NCBI RefSeq assembly: GCF_045679555.1
Contig: NC_092096.1
Coordinates: forward strand, 20,998,759 to 21,062,758
Origin: Salvelinus alpinus
Taxonomy: Eukaryota > Chordata > Actinopteri > Salmoniformes > Salmonidae
Reading direction: 5' to 3'
DNA length: 64,000 bases
Shown: in pieces, positions 10,689-64,000 of the stretch
Layout: every line of letters starts with the position of its first letter
Numbering within the stretch: the first letter of the stretch is position 1
Made by a program: the position numbers and the translations under genes
Notes under the pieces: model-generated
Seen by the model: only the letters and a program-made list of their open reading frames with translations
Told to the model about the DNA's origin: nothing
The model's database searches: none

Positions 10689-11645
10689 CCAGCCCAGACA
10701 GTAGGTCCACTTACTACACGTACATCCATGTAAGATCCATCAGTCTGACAGTAGGTCCACTCACTACAGGTACATCCATGTAAGATACATCAGTCTGACA
10801 GTAGGTCCACTCACTACAGGTACATCCATGTAAGATACATCAGTCTGACAGTAGGTCCACTCACTACAGGTACATCCATGTAAGATACATCAGTCTGACA
10901 GTAGGTCCACTCACTACAGGTACATCCATGTAAGATACATCAGTCTGACAGTAGGTCCACTCACTACAGGTACATCCATGTAAGATACATCAGTCTGACA
11001 GTAGGTCCACTCACTACAGGTACATCCATGTAAGATACATCAGTCTGACAGTAGCTCCACTCACTACAGGTACATCCATGTAAGATACATCAGTCTGACA
11101 GTAGGTCCACTCACTACAGGTACATCCATGTAAGATACATCAGTCTGACAGTAGGTCCACTCACTACAGGTACATCCATGTAAGATACATCAGTCTGACA
11201 GTAGGTCCACTCACTACAGGTACATCCATGTAAGATCCATCAGTCTGACAGTAGGTCCACTCACTACAGATACATCCATGTAAGATCCATCAGTCTGACA
11301 GTAGGTCCACTCACTACAGGTACATCCATGTAAGATCCATCAGTCTGACAGTAGGTCCACTCACTACAGGTACATCCATGTAAGATCCATCAGTCTGACA
11401 GTAGGTCCACTCACTACAGGTACATCCATGTAAGATCCATCAGTCTGACAGTAGGTCCACTCACTACAGACACATCCATGTAAGATCCATCAGTCTGACA
11501 GTAGGTCCACTCACTACAGGTACATCCATGTAAGATCCATCAGTCTGACAGTAGGTCCACTCACTACAGACACATCCATGTACGATCCATCAGTCTGACA
11601 GTAGGTCCACTCACTACAGGTACATCCATGTAAGATCCATCAGAA
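10689..11645. repeat. 50-bp minisatellite, ~19 copies
   Basis: The unit begins CAGTCTGACAGTAGGTCCAC and ends near CATGTAAGATACAT. Period 50 is exact across the array. Subtypes differ at GATACAT versus GATCCAT and CAGGTAC versus CAGACAC: the first form dominates to about 11220 and the second afterwards. It expands codons of the LINE ORF1 remnant (reverse complement of the Val-Val-Ser-Gly-Pro-Thr-Val region). Confidence 0.95.
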
Positions 11646-12654
11646 CCTGCCTCTGAATATGAAACATCATGACTGATCCTCCTTTCACTGTAACTGGCAT
11701 CCACCAAATGCTGCACTGTGTTCTCCGCCACAATTACGGTACTTAACCTTCACATTGTTTTCACGGTAATCATGTGCCCCTCCACACTTGGCACATCTTT
11801 TCTTTCCTTTACAATGAGCAGCTACATGTCCCATTCTTTGGCATTTAAAACACTGCAGTGCATATGGGACAAATTCTCTAACATTATAACTATCTGTACT
11901 TTTCCCGGCAAGACATCATTGATAAGCTTTCACTTCTTTGACCCTCTTTCCTACTGAACAACGTTTTGGCCTCAATCACTCTGCCTGCCTTCACATTGTC
12001 TTTAATTATCATCTGTGGACATAGATATTGGGACCCCAGTGATGACTCCCCTCAATCTAGCATAAACACCAGGGGCATGGCTTTTCATCTTCTTTCCATT
12101 AAGCTTTTCCATTTCCAGTATCTTCTCTTGCTGAGCCGGACTACCACACAATATTTACAATCTACCATTTCCAATGAGCCGAGCTAATTTCACTTCACCT
12201 TCCTCTTTCTCTACGGCATTCGTTCGTCAGATAGGGTGTAGGTGAGGCCCTGTGGTCTCATCAAACACCATCACCATTTCCACTCCAACACTTCATTACT
12301 CTTGCTTCCTACCTTGGCCCTCTTTATGCTTTCTTTACTAGAAAATCCACTACTACTCTGTATCATGATCTCTCTTCTTCCTATGTCTTTCCACTACCGA
12401 CCATTCCGGTCCTTGACCCTCATCCTCCCGCTTCATAGCATCAGCACTGACACCCATATTGTCCTCATTCCAGCACAGCTGTTGTTTCACCAACCTTTTC
12501 TCCATTTCGTCTGCACTACTCGCCGCCATTTCCGACCTCCAACCCTCACTCACATCCCTCTTCTTCCCAAATCCTTCCGATCAGGTTCCAATGAATCGTC
12601 AGGTTTTCCCATGTAACTACTGGCAGATATAACTCAAGGGTCTTTTCTCAATTG

Positions 12655-12800
12655 CATTCTCCTCGTGTCCTCTCTCATCACCCCCTTCTCAAAACCCAAT
12701 GGAAGAAAGGGTCAGAGGGGCAGGACCTCTGGCTTTCTCATCCAATGGGTTTTGAGGAGGCGGCAAAGAGAGAGGACGCAAGAAGGATACGATTGAGAAT
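12655..12800. repeat. Inverted repeat of about 55 bp per arm
   Basis: The arm with CGTGTCCTCTCTCATCACC and CTCAAAACCCAATGG pairs with a right arm CCAATGGGTTTTGAGGAGG and AGAGAGAGGACGCAAG around a ~30-bp loop. It sits at the 5' edge of the second LINE remnant and may be part of its 5' region or a separate foldback element. Confidence 0.7.
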
Positions 12801-13655
12801 CTCTCATTATCAATGTAACTGCTTACTATTATAGCAGTTCATAATATAAATGTATTGTAATATTGTATTATTGCTTATACCTGATATTGTATTATAATTA
12901 CTAATCATTCCTCTTCTGTACTTTCAGAAACTAAGTTTAAAAAAGTATTTTTTTAATCAATTGAAGCACATTTGAAGGAACCCCTGTTAATAACAATTGG
13001 CCATTTAACACAACTGGGCCTGGAGTTGCTGACATCTTTCTCAGCGAACATTGACACCAGCTTTTGTTGGACTAGCAACATAATGTGAACGTACACTCAT
13101 TTACAAGTGAGCTTTTTAGAATTTCAAATATGGTGTATTTGATCAAGAGCACTCAGAGTTCTGGAGTGGCTCACAGGGTTGGCCATTACTCATCCAGATT
13201 ACTTATCCACTGACACGGATAGGTAAGCCAAAGCTGAATGATAGACAAACACTTGTTGGCACATTAATCGGTTATAGTGGCATAATCTATTGGGCACAAT
13301 AATGTTACCCAGCCAGCACCTTCCATCCCCAACATGATTCTCTATGAGGGATAGGTTAATGTTAAGTTTAGCCATAGTTGTAGAACTAAGTGGAACCCCT
13401 GTCCACAGCTGTACTCTATGTCCAGATACAGGTGCTGGTTCTGGCAGGAACAAAGTTACATCCCAAACAAATGTATGTTCAAATAAAACTGCACAGTAGC
13501 AAAGAGCGGCCGTAAATAAAGGTAAGACCAGTTGTGTGTCTTAACATTTGTTTGGGATATCTCCGAGTCTGTACTAGAGGAAAGATATGGTGGAGAAAAA
13601 ATGAACAGAGACATGAGATAGAACAGGACGCATTGTTTGCTCATGTGACACCAAA
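12801..13655. other. Intergenic; no gene seen
   Basis: AT-rich spacer between the LINE remnants and the likely 3' end of the nav3 transcript. There is no coding structure and no recognisable repeat. Confidence 0.4.
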
Positions 13656-13660
13656 TACCA

Positions 13661-13666
13661 TTTATT
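13661..13666 (-). terminator. nav3: Candidate nav3 polyadenylation signal
   Basis: The reverse complement of TTTATT gives AATAAA, about 2.5 kb downstream of the nav3 stop codon, with no other gene in between. It marks a plausible but unproven 3' end. Confidence 0.4.
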
Positions 13667-13994
13667 AGGGCTTTACAAAGACTACAAAATCCCTCCAGAT
13701 GATTTAAATCGCTGTCTCTGTCTATTTACACGATATGTTACATACAAATGTACAAAATATAAAACATTTAAGGACAAATGTTTCAACAAAAAAGAAACTC
13801 TTCTCTCAAAGCAGTAAATGCAATGTTTTCAACTAAGATGTAATTGCAATTTGATGGTGTCACCATGACATAATGGTACACTGTTTGTGTTGTGAAAACA
13901 TCTGGTTAACTAGGCAACTGATGGTGTCCTAGGGGAGCGGGGAGGAGTGACTAGATGTCTGCTGTGTTGGAGGGGAGCTATGTCTTACCGACAA

Positions 13995-13998
<4 letters not shown>

Positions 13999-14057
<59 letters not shown>
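13999..14057. repeat. (GT)n microsatellite
   Basis: About 29 uninterrupted GT dinucleotides. Confidence 0.97.
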
Positions 14058-14058
<1 letters not shown>

Positions 14059-14995
14059 AGGCTCTAAGTTTAGATGCAGACTGATGGCGTAGACCAACAA
14101 TGATGCGTGCAAAAACAAAATAAAAAATACATTTGTCACAGACAAGTGATGACAACAAGAGCTTGTCCTGAGGTTGTGACAACATTTTCTGCAGAAAATG
14201 GAATCTGATAGATTTATTTGACCAGTAGCACCTGTTATTTGGAATTGTAAATAGCACAACAGCAGGTAAATAGTACCTCAGAATGGGATGACAAAAAAAA
14301 TTGGATTCTACTAAAACCGGTGAATACAAGACTGAATGAAAGTATATTCAGAAATGTTACAGTGTAATGCTTTGTGAAGTGAATTTTCGCCTGTTGAATA
14401 GGGGGATGTGTCACCAAATACTAGTTCCAGAGAATACACAAAAGGGAAATCTGTGACAATGACCAGATTTGTTTTTCTTGATAAATTGAATGGTTTGCTC
14501 CTCAAATCAGTGACTTAGTGAACATTAATATACGGCGTTAAAAAAAATAATATCATACTGTACATCGTATGCCTCCTGCATAGGCAAGACAGCCAATCAC
14601 CACAAGACATACACCTGTTTCTGACAGCTTGTTGGTTTTTGCATTTCTATTTTGTATTTTTTTGCAACGGACAATAATTCTCAGCGAGTTAAAGCGTAAT
14701 ATAACATCAACAGGGAAGAATGCATCTCTGATTCACTGTGCAATACTTTATTATTTACACCCCCACTTTAACTGTGCAAAACCAACCCACTCATTAATGG
14801 AGGAAGGACAATCAAAATCCAAAATGGCTTCTGTCCCTACCACACGCTGTTATGTAAAAGTAAAAGTCTCCTTCAAATGTTCCCCCCTAGAAACCTTAAA
14901 ACATGCTCCTTAGGCTATAAAATCAAAAGGGTCGGGTTGTGCTCATGACAGTTCAAGTGAACCCAGCTCAACTGGGTAAAAGCAACAACTAAAAT

Positions 14996-15060
14996 TTGTA
15001 AGTCGCTCTGGATAAGAGCGTCTGCTAAATGACTTAAATGTAAATGTTAAATGTAAAAAA
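14996..15060 (+). repeat. SINE/LINE-type 3' tail
   Basis: It contains GTAAGTCGCTCTGGATAAGA followed by GCGTCTGCTAAATGACTTAA and ATGTAAATG, the conserved tail shared by fish SINEs and their partner LINEs. Related tails are at 27118-27190 (reverse), 42465-42515 and 61070-61125. Confidence 0.8.
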
Positions 15061-16211
15061 ATGCCCACCCCTTTGAACTTTTATACAATTGGTCAGTTCT
15101 ACTTGGAAATACAGTATAACAGCCAGTATGCTTGTACAATATTACTGTCAGAAACAAAAGTGGATGGTTTTGGGCAACATACTTTTTGACAGGATTTGTG
15201 AGATATTTTGGCCTAAAAGTAGTTATAAAACTCTCCTTTAAGATTAAAGCACCCACTGAGACGATATGGGACCACTTCATTTGAATGGTTGTGTGTCAGG
15301 AAGTGTGTGTTCCTGTCAATCTCCTATCCACTCAGGATGGTCAGCAGGGAGCCAAAGGCTGAAGTAATACACCCCCTGTCTCAGAGCTTTGCATTGAGAA
15401 AGCACCAATATCAGGCTTGTACTGTTCTTGACCTGGCCCTTGGATTGAAGGAGCCATCACTCCCTGCATCACCCATCTGTTGGTATAGTGCTGTCGATCT
15501 TTTAAGGAAAGGGTGAACAACTGGTCTGCTAGTGTGAAAAGCCTAAAAGGACTCTGTGGATGTGGACGGACACGTCGCAGTGCACTTGGCAGTAAATCAA
15601 ACGGTAACATTGGCACTGCCCATTGTTTCACAGTAGCAGTTGGTTGGACGACACACAATGCTCTTTTTGTGCTTGTTGGCGAGTGGTGTATGGAGGGTCT
15701 TGGCATTGCCTGTAAACTAGGGACAGGTTTGAGCACGGGACCAGCACCATGTGGCTCGTCTGAGGTCAGGGTTTGACGGGAGGGATACGTGCCTTTTTTT
15801 GTTCAGCACCTTAGTAAACGAAACCAGAATTTGGCCCTTGTAAACATCCGTAGTTAATACAACAACTGTGAATCAACATAAATAAAACTATAATGTCAAT
15901 TCCAGTTTTATGGTGTAGAACCACAGACATAATTGTCTCTCACTGTGTACGTGCAGCCTGCATTTTGGGATGCCACATCTAGTGGAGAAATGGAGGACTG
16001 TGTCTCAATCACCATACACAAAAATCTACTCCATTTTGTCAGAGGGCTTACTCCCCCCAACCCCGCTAACAGACATCTCCTGACTACACACATCTCTCTG
16101 TCTTATGTGTGGGGTGCCTGGAAGTGTTCGAGCCGCCACGTCTTGCTGACGCTACGCTGAAAAGCGCTCCGCTCCATCACTCCATCTGAGGTCTCCTCTC
16201 CGAGCTCTCGT

Positions 16212-58754
<42,543 letters not shown>

Positions 58755-58755
58755 C

Positions 58756-58930
<175 letters not shown>

Positions 58931-59127
58931 CAGAGATGAGTGATAAAGACAGAAGCCATCCATCTTCCCACCATATCAATCTTTCATTCCATTTTGTCAT
59001 CCCTCCACAAATACCAACAATCCTCTCCTTCACCCTTCCAGTAACCCTTCAGGTAAACTCAGAAACGTGCGTCTCTGCACCGTGTAAAAGAGAAACCCTT
59101 TCCAACCTGCAGGTAATGCACTCTGTG

Positions 59128-59262
59128 TAGGGTGAAGTTGCCCCTAGACACTGATCTTGAGTCAGTTTTGCATTTCCCGGACTAATGGTTAACTTAATGA
59201 TTAGTGGAGGGGAAGGTGATCCTAGATCTGTACCTAGGGGAAACTTCACCACGAGGTGCACT
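59128..59262. repeat. MITE-like palindromic element
   Basis: GTGAAGTTGCCCCTAGACAC and GATCCTAGATCTGTACCTAG then GGGAAACTTCAC have inverted ends. Same family as 5218-5336. Confidence 0.75.
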
Positions 59263-59504
59263 ATGCATTGTACCTGCATCTGGCTGCCTATCACGCTGCC
59301 TTAATGAAACCTACCCAGTCCCCAGGGAGCCAGGAGATATGCCGGAAACAAGCAATCTCTGTCGTGGGTGAGGATTCGCTCAATTTCCAATCACCTCCTC
59401 CCATCTATCACTGTTGTTGATCACTCATCCTCTCTCATTAGTACATTGAGTGGCGGTGGCCCTCTTTAAATCTTCATTAGGCTATTGACTTCTGGGTATT
59501 GTGT

Positions 59505-59765
59505 ATCCTGGGATAATTTCTCAACAAATAAAATGTATTTACGAAGCCCTTTTTACATCAGAAGATGTCACAAAGTGCATATGCAGAAACCCAGGCTAAA
59601 ACCCCAAACAGCAAGCAATGCAGATGTAGAAGCACGGTGGCAAGGAAAAACTCCCTAGAAAGGCAGGAACCTAGTGGAGATTATAAGAGTACATGGCCAT
59701 TAAGGCCACATCACTCTTCAAGATGTTCAAACATTCATAGATGACCAGCATGGTCAAAACATGAC
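59505..59765 (-). repeat. Inverted copy of the salmonid repeat at 17560-18537 (3' part)
   Basis: Reverse complement shows CATCTGCATTGCTTGCTGTT, GGGGTTTTAGCCTGGGTTTC and AGGGAGTTTTTCCTTGCCAC. Confidence 0.75.
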
Positions 59766-59771
59766 TATATA

Positions 59772-60250
59772 TGGTGATGTATGGATCAGGACTGAAAATG
59801 GGATGTATGGATCGGGACTGTATATGGGATGTATGGATCGGGACTGTATATGGGATGTATGAATCGGGACTGTATATGGGATGTATGGATCTGGACTGTA
59901 TATGGGATGTATGGATCTGGACTGTATATGGGATGTATGGATCGGGACTGTATATGGGATGTATGGATCGGGGCTGTATATGGGATGTATGGATCGGGAC
60001 TGTATATGGGATGTATGGATCAGGACTGTATATGGGATGTATGGATCAGGACTGTATATGTGATGTATGGATCAGGACTGTATATGTGATGTATGGATCA
60101 GGACTGTATATGGGATGTATGGATCAGGACTGTATATGGGATGTATGGATCAGGACTGTATATGTGATGTATGGATCAGGACTGTATATGTGATGTATGG
60201 ATCAGGACTGTATATGGGATGTATGGATCAGGACTGTATATGTGATGTAT
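59772..60250. repeat. 26-bp minisatellite, ~18 copies
   Basis: Unit GGGATGTATGGATCAGGACT then GTATAT, with GGATCGGG/GGATCTGG/GGATCAGG subtypes grouped along the array. Confidence 0.95.
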
Positions 60251-60295
60251 GGAACATGTTAGCATTACATCATTGGATGGTTTTGACTTTCTTAT

Positions 60296-60492
60296 CAGGC
60301 CTGGGTTCAAATACTATTTAAAATATTTCCAATAGTTTGAGTGTTTGTTTGAGCCTGGCTGTAGTGTTGTGGGTGGGTGGGTTTTTCAGTTTTGAAACTA
60401 TTCTATCAGTTCCATTGCGTCAGGCAAGCGGAATCAAGCCCAGATAAAGTATTTGAAATGATTTCAAATAGTATCTGAACACTGGTCTGGTT
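60296..60492. repeat. MITE-like element with inverted ends
   Basis: GGCCTGGGTTCAAATACTAT and ATTTCAAATAGTATCTGAAC are inverted partners; internal AGCCTGGCT/AAGCCCAG-like words also pair. Confidence 0.65.
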
Positions 60493-60704
60493 ATTATGCA
60501 GATGATGTACCCAGAACCCCTAAACAAAGGCCATATGGTTCAACCAGTGATCATTTCTGCACACGCTGTTTAATTACCACAGCTCCAGAGATTGGGGATC
60601 TCCAGAAATATGTTTCAGCCATGTCCAATTCCTTTTTCTCTTATCACACCTAATACATCCCCCTCAATAATAATGTATTAGTTCTCTCTCCGTCTCAGGC
60701 TCAT

Positions 60705-60820
<116 letters not shown>

Positions 60821-61012
60821 GATGGTTGCCATGACAATATGTGTGTATGTATCTCTAGCATGAATTAACATTTGGAATCTGATCACCTCACTAAAGCTAG
60901 AAATTGAGTCTCAGAGGGAAATGCAGCCAATTTGACCTTTGAACCACCTCTTCAAGGAATACCTAGGATAAAGCAATCCTTCTGCCCCCCCCCCCCCCCC
61001 CTTAAAAGATTT

Positions 61013-61125
61013 AGATGCACTATTGTAAAGTGGCTGTTCCACTGGATGTCATTAGGTGAATGCACCAATTTGTAAGTCGCTCTGGATAAGAGCGTCTGCT
61101 AAATGACTTAAATGTAAATGTAAAT
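61013..61125 (+). repeat. SINE/LINE-related repeat with the shared 3' tail
   Basis: GCACTATTGTAAAGTGGCTG then TTCCACTGGATGTCATTAGG and the tail GTAAGTCGCTCTGGATAAGA. Common salmonid repeat. Confidence 0.75.
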
Positions 61126-61329
61126 GATCCAGCATAGCTACAGTCATACATACAGGGAACTAAAGAAATACGACAAATGAACCAACAATGTGTGGGAACC
61201 TCATCGACTGTCTAAGAGGGGAGAGAGGAGAGGATTTAACCTGCTCAAGGACATGAAACAATAAACCCTGAGGTATTGTAGTCTCAATTCAATCATATAT
61301 GACTGAGCAACTGTCCTCTACCACATATG

Positions 61330-61995
61330 GGAGATGATATACCAGAGATGACAGATCAGAGATGACAGACCAGAGATGACAGATCAGAGATGACAGATCA
61401 GAGATGACAGATCAGAGATGACAGACCAGAGATGACAGATCAGAGATGACAGATCAGAGATGACAGACCAGAGATGACAGATCAGATATGACAGATCAGA
61501 GATGACAGACCAGAGATGACAGATCAGAGATGACAGACCAGAGATGACAGATCAGAGATGACAGATCAGAGATGACAGACCAGAGATGACAGATCAGATA
61601 TGACAGATCAGAGATGACAGATCAGAGATGACAGATCAGAGATGACAGACCAGAGATGACAGATCAGAGATGACAGATCAGAGATGACAGACCAGAGATG
61701 ACAGATCAGAGATGACAGACCAGAGATGACAGATCAGAGATGACAGATCAGAGATGACAGATCAGAGATGACAGACCAGAGATGACAGATCAGAGATGAC
61801 AGATCAGAGATGACAGATCAGAGATGACAGATCAGAGATGACAGATCAGAGATGACAGACCAGAGATGACAGACCAGAGATGACAGATCAGAGATGACAG
61901 ATCAGAGATGACAGATCAGAGATGACAGATCAGATATGACAGATCAGAGATGACAGATCAGAGATGACAGATCAGAGATGACAGATCAGAGATGA
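61330..61995. repeat. 14-bp satellite, ~47 copies
   Basis: Unit AGATGACAGATCAG with a common GACC variant. Period 14 throughout. Confidence 0.96.
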
Positions 61996-61999
61996 CTTC

Positions 62000-62930
62000 C
62001 AATGCCTTAGAAAAGTGAATCAGTTCTCATTGCTAAGATAGTTTGCTTATTCCATTTTAGTCGAGTGAACATTACTTCTCCCCTGACATCTATAACTCAT
62101 CCAAGACAAAGCTGAAACGCAAAGACAGGCTCAAAAGGAGAAAATAATGAGTTGTATGAAAGGCCCACAATGGGTGTTGGGAGAGATGTGTGGGTGTTCC
62201 TCTGAAAGATATAACAGTGTGGACATGCACGGGTGCGTTCTCCCTGCTTATTGATTTTTACAACCTCTTTCGTGCTTTTCAAGGGGATTGAAAGCTATTC
62301 ATATCAGCATTGGATAACATCAAGAATTTAAATATCAAGTTCACAGTTAGTTATACAATAATAAAATAATTTCCTTTTGCAATGCCAACAGGGTGAGCCT
62401 GTTAAGAAGACGGAGCTGGAAAGGGCATGTTTTCTTACTGTACTCTATGTAGAGTTAAGCGAACTATTTCATTTGGAGCAAAAGTTTGAACTGTACAAAT
62501 GGAATCCTTGACAGTTAAATGGGAATTCTCAGCTCCTCCATCTTTTTGGAATATAAGTGTCTGAACATCTCAATTCCATGAAATAAATGGAAACTATAAA
62601 TTGCCTGTGGCCTGTGTCTGGCATGGATCCCATTTCACCATAGCCAATTTCTCATTGGCCATATGTCATTTATCATTTTGCCATTTAATATGTCCCCAAA
62701 CTCTATTATTAGGAGGCAGTCTCAATGATGACCGTGCACAGGGTGAGTGATTGAATCATGTGTGAAGATGCAGATCTTCACTAGAAAAATTTATTCACTT
62801 CCTCATTGTTTTAATTGATGGTGGTATTGATTGTTGGCTTCAATGGGCCTAGATGCTATTTTCATTACATATTTTCTACGATATTAAAAGCATACTATCA
62901 TCAACAGTTGATTCATTGTGTCTATGTTGA
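62000..62930. other. nav3: Upstream nav3 intron; nothing recognised
   Basis: No exon-like frame or repeat found. Confidence 0.4.
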
Positions 62931-62935
62931 GAATG

Positions 62936-63403
62936 TTGTAGGTGGTAATTGGCCACACCGCTCGTTAAGTCCTGATTCAGGACAGGTTTTTAGTGTTGTA
63001 GGTGGTAATTGGCCACACCCCTCGTTAAGTCCTGATTCAGGACAGGTGCTTAGTGTTGTAGGTGGTAATTGGCCACACCGCTCGTTAAGTCCTGATTCAG
63101 GACAGGTGCTTAGTGTTGTAGGTGGTAATTGGCCACACCGCTCGTTAAGTCCTGATTCAGGACAGGTGCTTAGTGTTGTAGGTGGTAATTGGCCACACCC
63201 CTCGTTAAGTCCTGATTCAGGACAGGTCCTTAGAGTTGTAGGTGGTAATTGGCCACACCCCTCGTTAAGTCCTGATTCAGGACAGGTGCTTAGTGTTGTA
63301 GGTGGTAATTGGCCACACCCCTCGTTAAGTCCTGATTCAGGACAGGTGCTTAGTGTTGTAGGTGGTAATTGGCCACACCCCTCGTTAAGTCCTGATTCAG
63401 GAC
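62936..63403. repeat. 60-bp minisatellite, 8 copies
   Basis: Unit GTAGGTGGTAATTGGCCACA then CCGCTCGTTAAGTCCTGATT and CAGGACAGGTGCTTAGTGTT. Copies are about 95-100% alike; CCG/CCC is the main variant. Period is a multiple of three, so false open frames occur on both strands. Confidence 0.96.
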
Positions 63404-64000
63404 AAGCTAGTTTGCATCCCATTGCTTTTACACATTAAAAACCTGGATGTATTTACATCGAATCAATCAGAGTGGTTACTTTGTGAACAAGCCATTTCAA
63501 AGATCAACAGCTACTCTAACATCAAACGTGTAATTGTCGTTTCACCGCAAGAGCTGCACTGACCTGATCTCAAACAGAGTCAGATGGTGCTTAAAGTGAA
63601 AGGCACTATGCATCTTTTCTCCAATAGGATTCTACAAAGACATGGAAATCAATAGCCTTGAAAAAAGCTGGCTTGTTTGCTGTAATCACTTCCTCTTATC
63701 TTAAGTGGCCGATGGCGACGCCACGACTTTGCCTGGAAGTTGTTACGACGAGCTTCAGCATCCAAAGCACTTGTGGTGGCTGACAGTGACTTTCCACTCC
63801 CAGAATGGAACATGGAGATAAACTTCTGACTCGACGATGATGGCACTCAGGATCAAGAATGCACCCAGTGCTAACGCTTGAGTTTCCATAGTGACAGCAG
63901 CTTTTGTCAGGTCACATCGTCTTTCTACTTAGATGTGCCCCTCTGAAAATAAAGAAACCTGTCCTGTTCTTCCAGGGCCGGCCCCAGGCTGTTTATAAAC
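63404..64000. other. Upstream nav3 intron; one unexplained open frame
   Basis: A minus-strand frame near 63846-63690 reads SSSSQKFISMFHSGSGKSLS then EARRNNFQAKSWRRHRPL. I do not recognise it and see no convincing splice sites or start, so it is not called as an exon. Confidence 0.25.

Larger units (their letters stand above)
10200..12640 (-). mobile_element. Second LINE ORF1 remnant, interrupted by tandem repeats
   Basis: Minus-strand fragments carry a related ORF1: an N-terminal charged part near 12553-12353, zinc-knuckle-like Cys/His codons near 11860-11740, and a C-terminal part near 10729-10280 (KVDFKAFIGKVINTT, LKVIVETAKEILGV). The C-terminal block parallels the same region of the first remnant (KIGFLAFIAMVINCT). 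It is split by a 50-bp minisatellite and a 160-bp tandem duplication, both out of frame, so it is dead. Confidence 0.6.
13667..16211 (-). other. nav3: Likely nav3 3' UTR
   Basis: Non-coding sequence directly downstream of the nav3 stop. It contains a (GT)n run at about 13999-14057 and a SINE-type tail at 14996-15060. Its extent depends on which poly(A) signal is used. Confidence 0.45.

Noticed and set aside
10689..11645. CRISPR-like regular array
   Set aside because: Period 50 is uniform but there are no unique spacers; the context is a vertebrate LINE remnant, so it is a minisatellite.
62815..63438. Open frames on both strands across 62.8-63.4 kb
   Set aside because: Produced by a 60-bp repeat with period divisible by three.
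63649..63846. Possible further nav3 exon
   Set aside because: The frame is Ser/Arg-rich but matches no navigator segment I know and lacks clear splice sites.

Overview
This is a vertebrate nuclear genomic window, almost certainly from a salmonid fish (Salmo, Oncorhynchus, Salvelinus or a relative). The evidence is intron-rich genes with GT-AG junctions, tRNA-derived SINEs of the salmonid HpaI/SmaI type, Tc1-like transposons with TA target duplications, several small palindromic elements of the kind common in salmonid genomes, and very long (CA)n, (GA)n and CAGA arrays. There is no prokaryotic or viral gene organisation.

Two protein-coding genes are well supported, both on the minus strand. 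The larger is the 3' portion of a neuron navigator gene, best matched to nav3. Twenty-six constitutive exons between 58754 and 16212 splice in perfect phase into a continuous 1462-residue C-terminal part. It runs from the Ser-rich middle region through the coiled-coil segments to the P-loop AAA-type ATPase domain and the stop codon. The N-terminal half, including the expected calponin-homology domain, lies beyond 64000. Three phase-compatible microexons and one possible internal first exon suggest alternative isoforms. The second gene, at 6917-2980, is a seven-exon C2H2 zinc-finger gene encoding about 710 residues. It has an N-terminal domain shared by many fish zinc-finger proteins that resembles the TIN2 (TINF2) N-terminal domain, followed by about 15 zinc fingers.

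Layout: 1-1510 holds an inverted repeat with a deleted Tc1-like element in one arm and a possible tiny first exon of another gene. 2980-6917 is the zinc-finger gene. 8440-12800 holds two decayed LINE ORF1 (gag-like, zinc-knuckle) remnants, one broken by a 160-bp tandem duplication and a 50-bp minisatellite. 13660-16211 is the likely nav3 3' UTR. 16212-58754 holds the nav3 exons. 58755-64000 is upstream intron with microsatellites and minisatellites.

The most unusual feature is that several nav3 intronic minisatellites are built from nav3 exon/intron boundaries. The array at about 49820-50842 repeats the 3' end of the adjoining exon together with its GT donor. The array at about 28782-29925 repeats the last ~20 nt of the neighbouring exon plus donor. 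The array at about 27500-28770 repeats the first ~18 nt of the next exon. A single partial copy of that next exon's 3' end plus donor lies at 25658-25720. The introns therefore carry dozens of splice-site copies beside the true sites. I read this from the sequence; the effect on splicing is inference.
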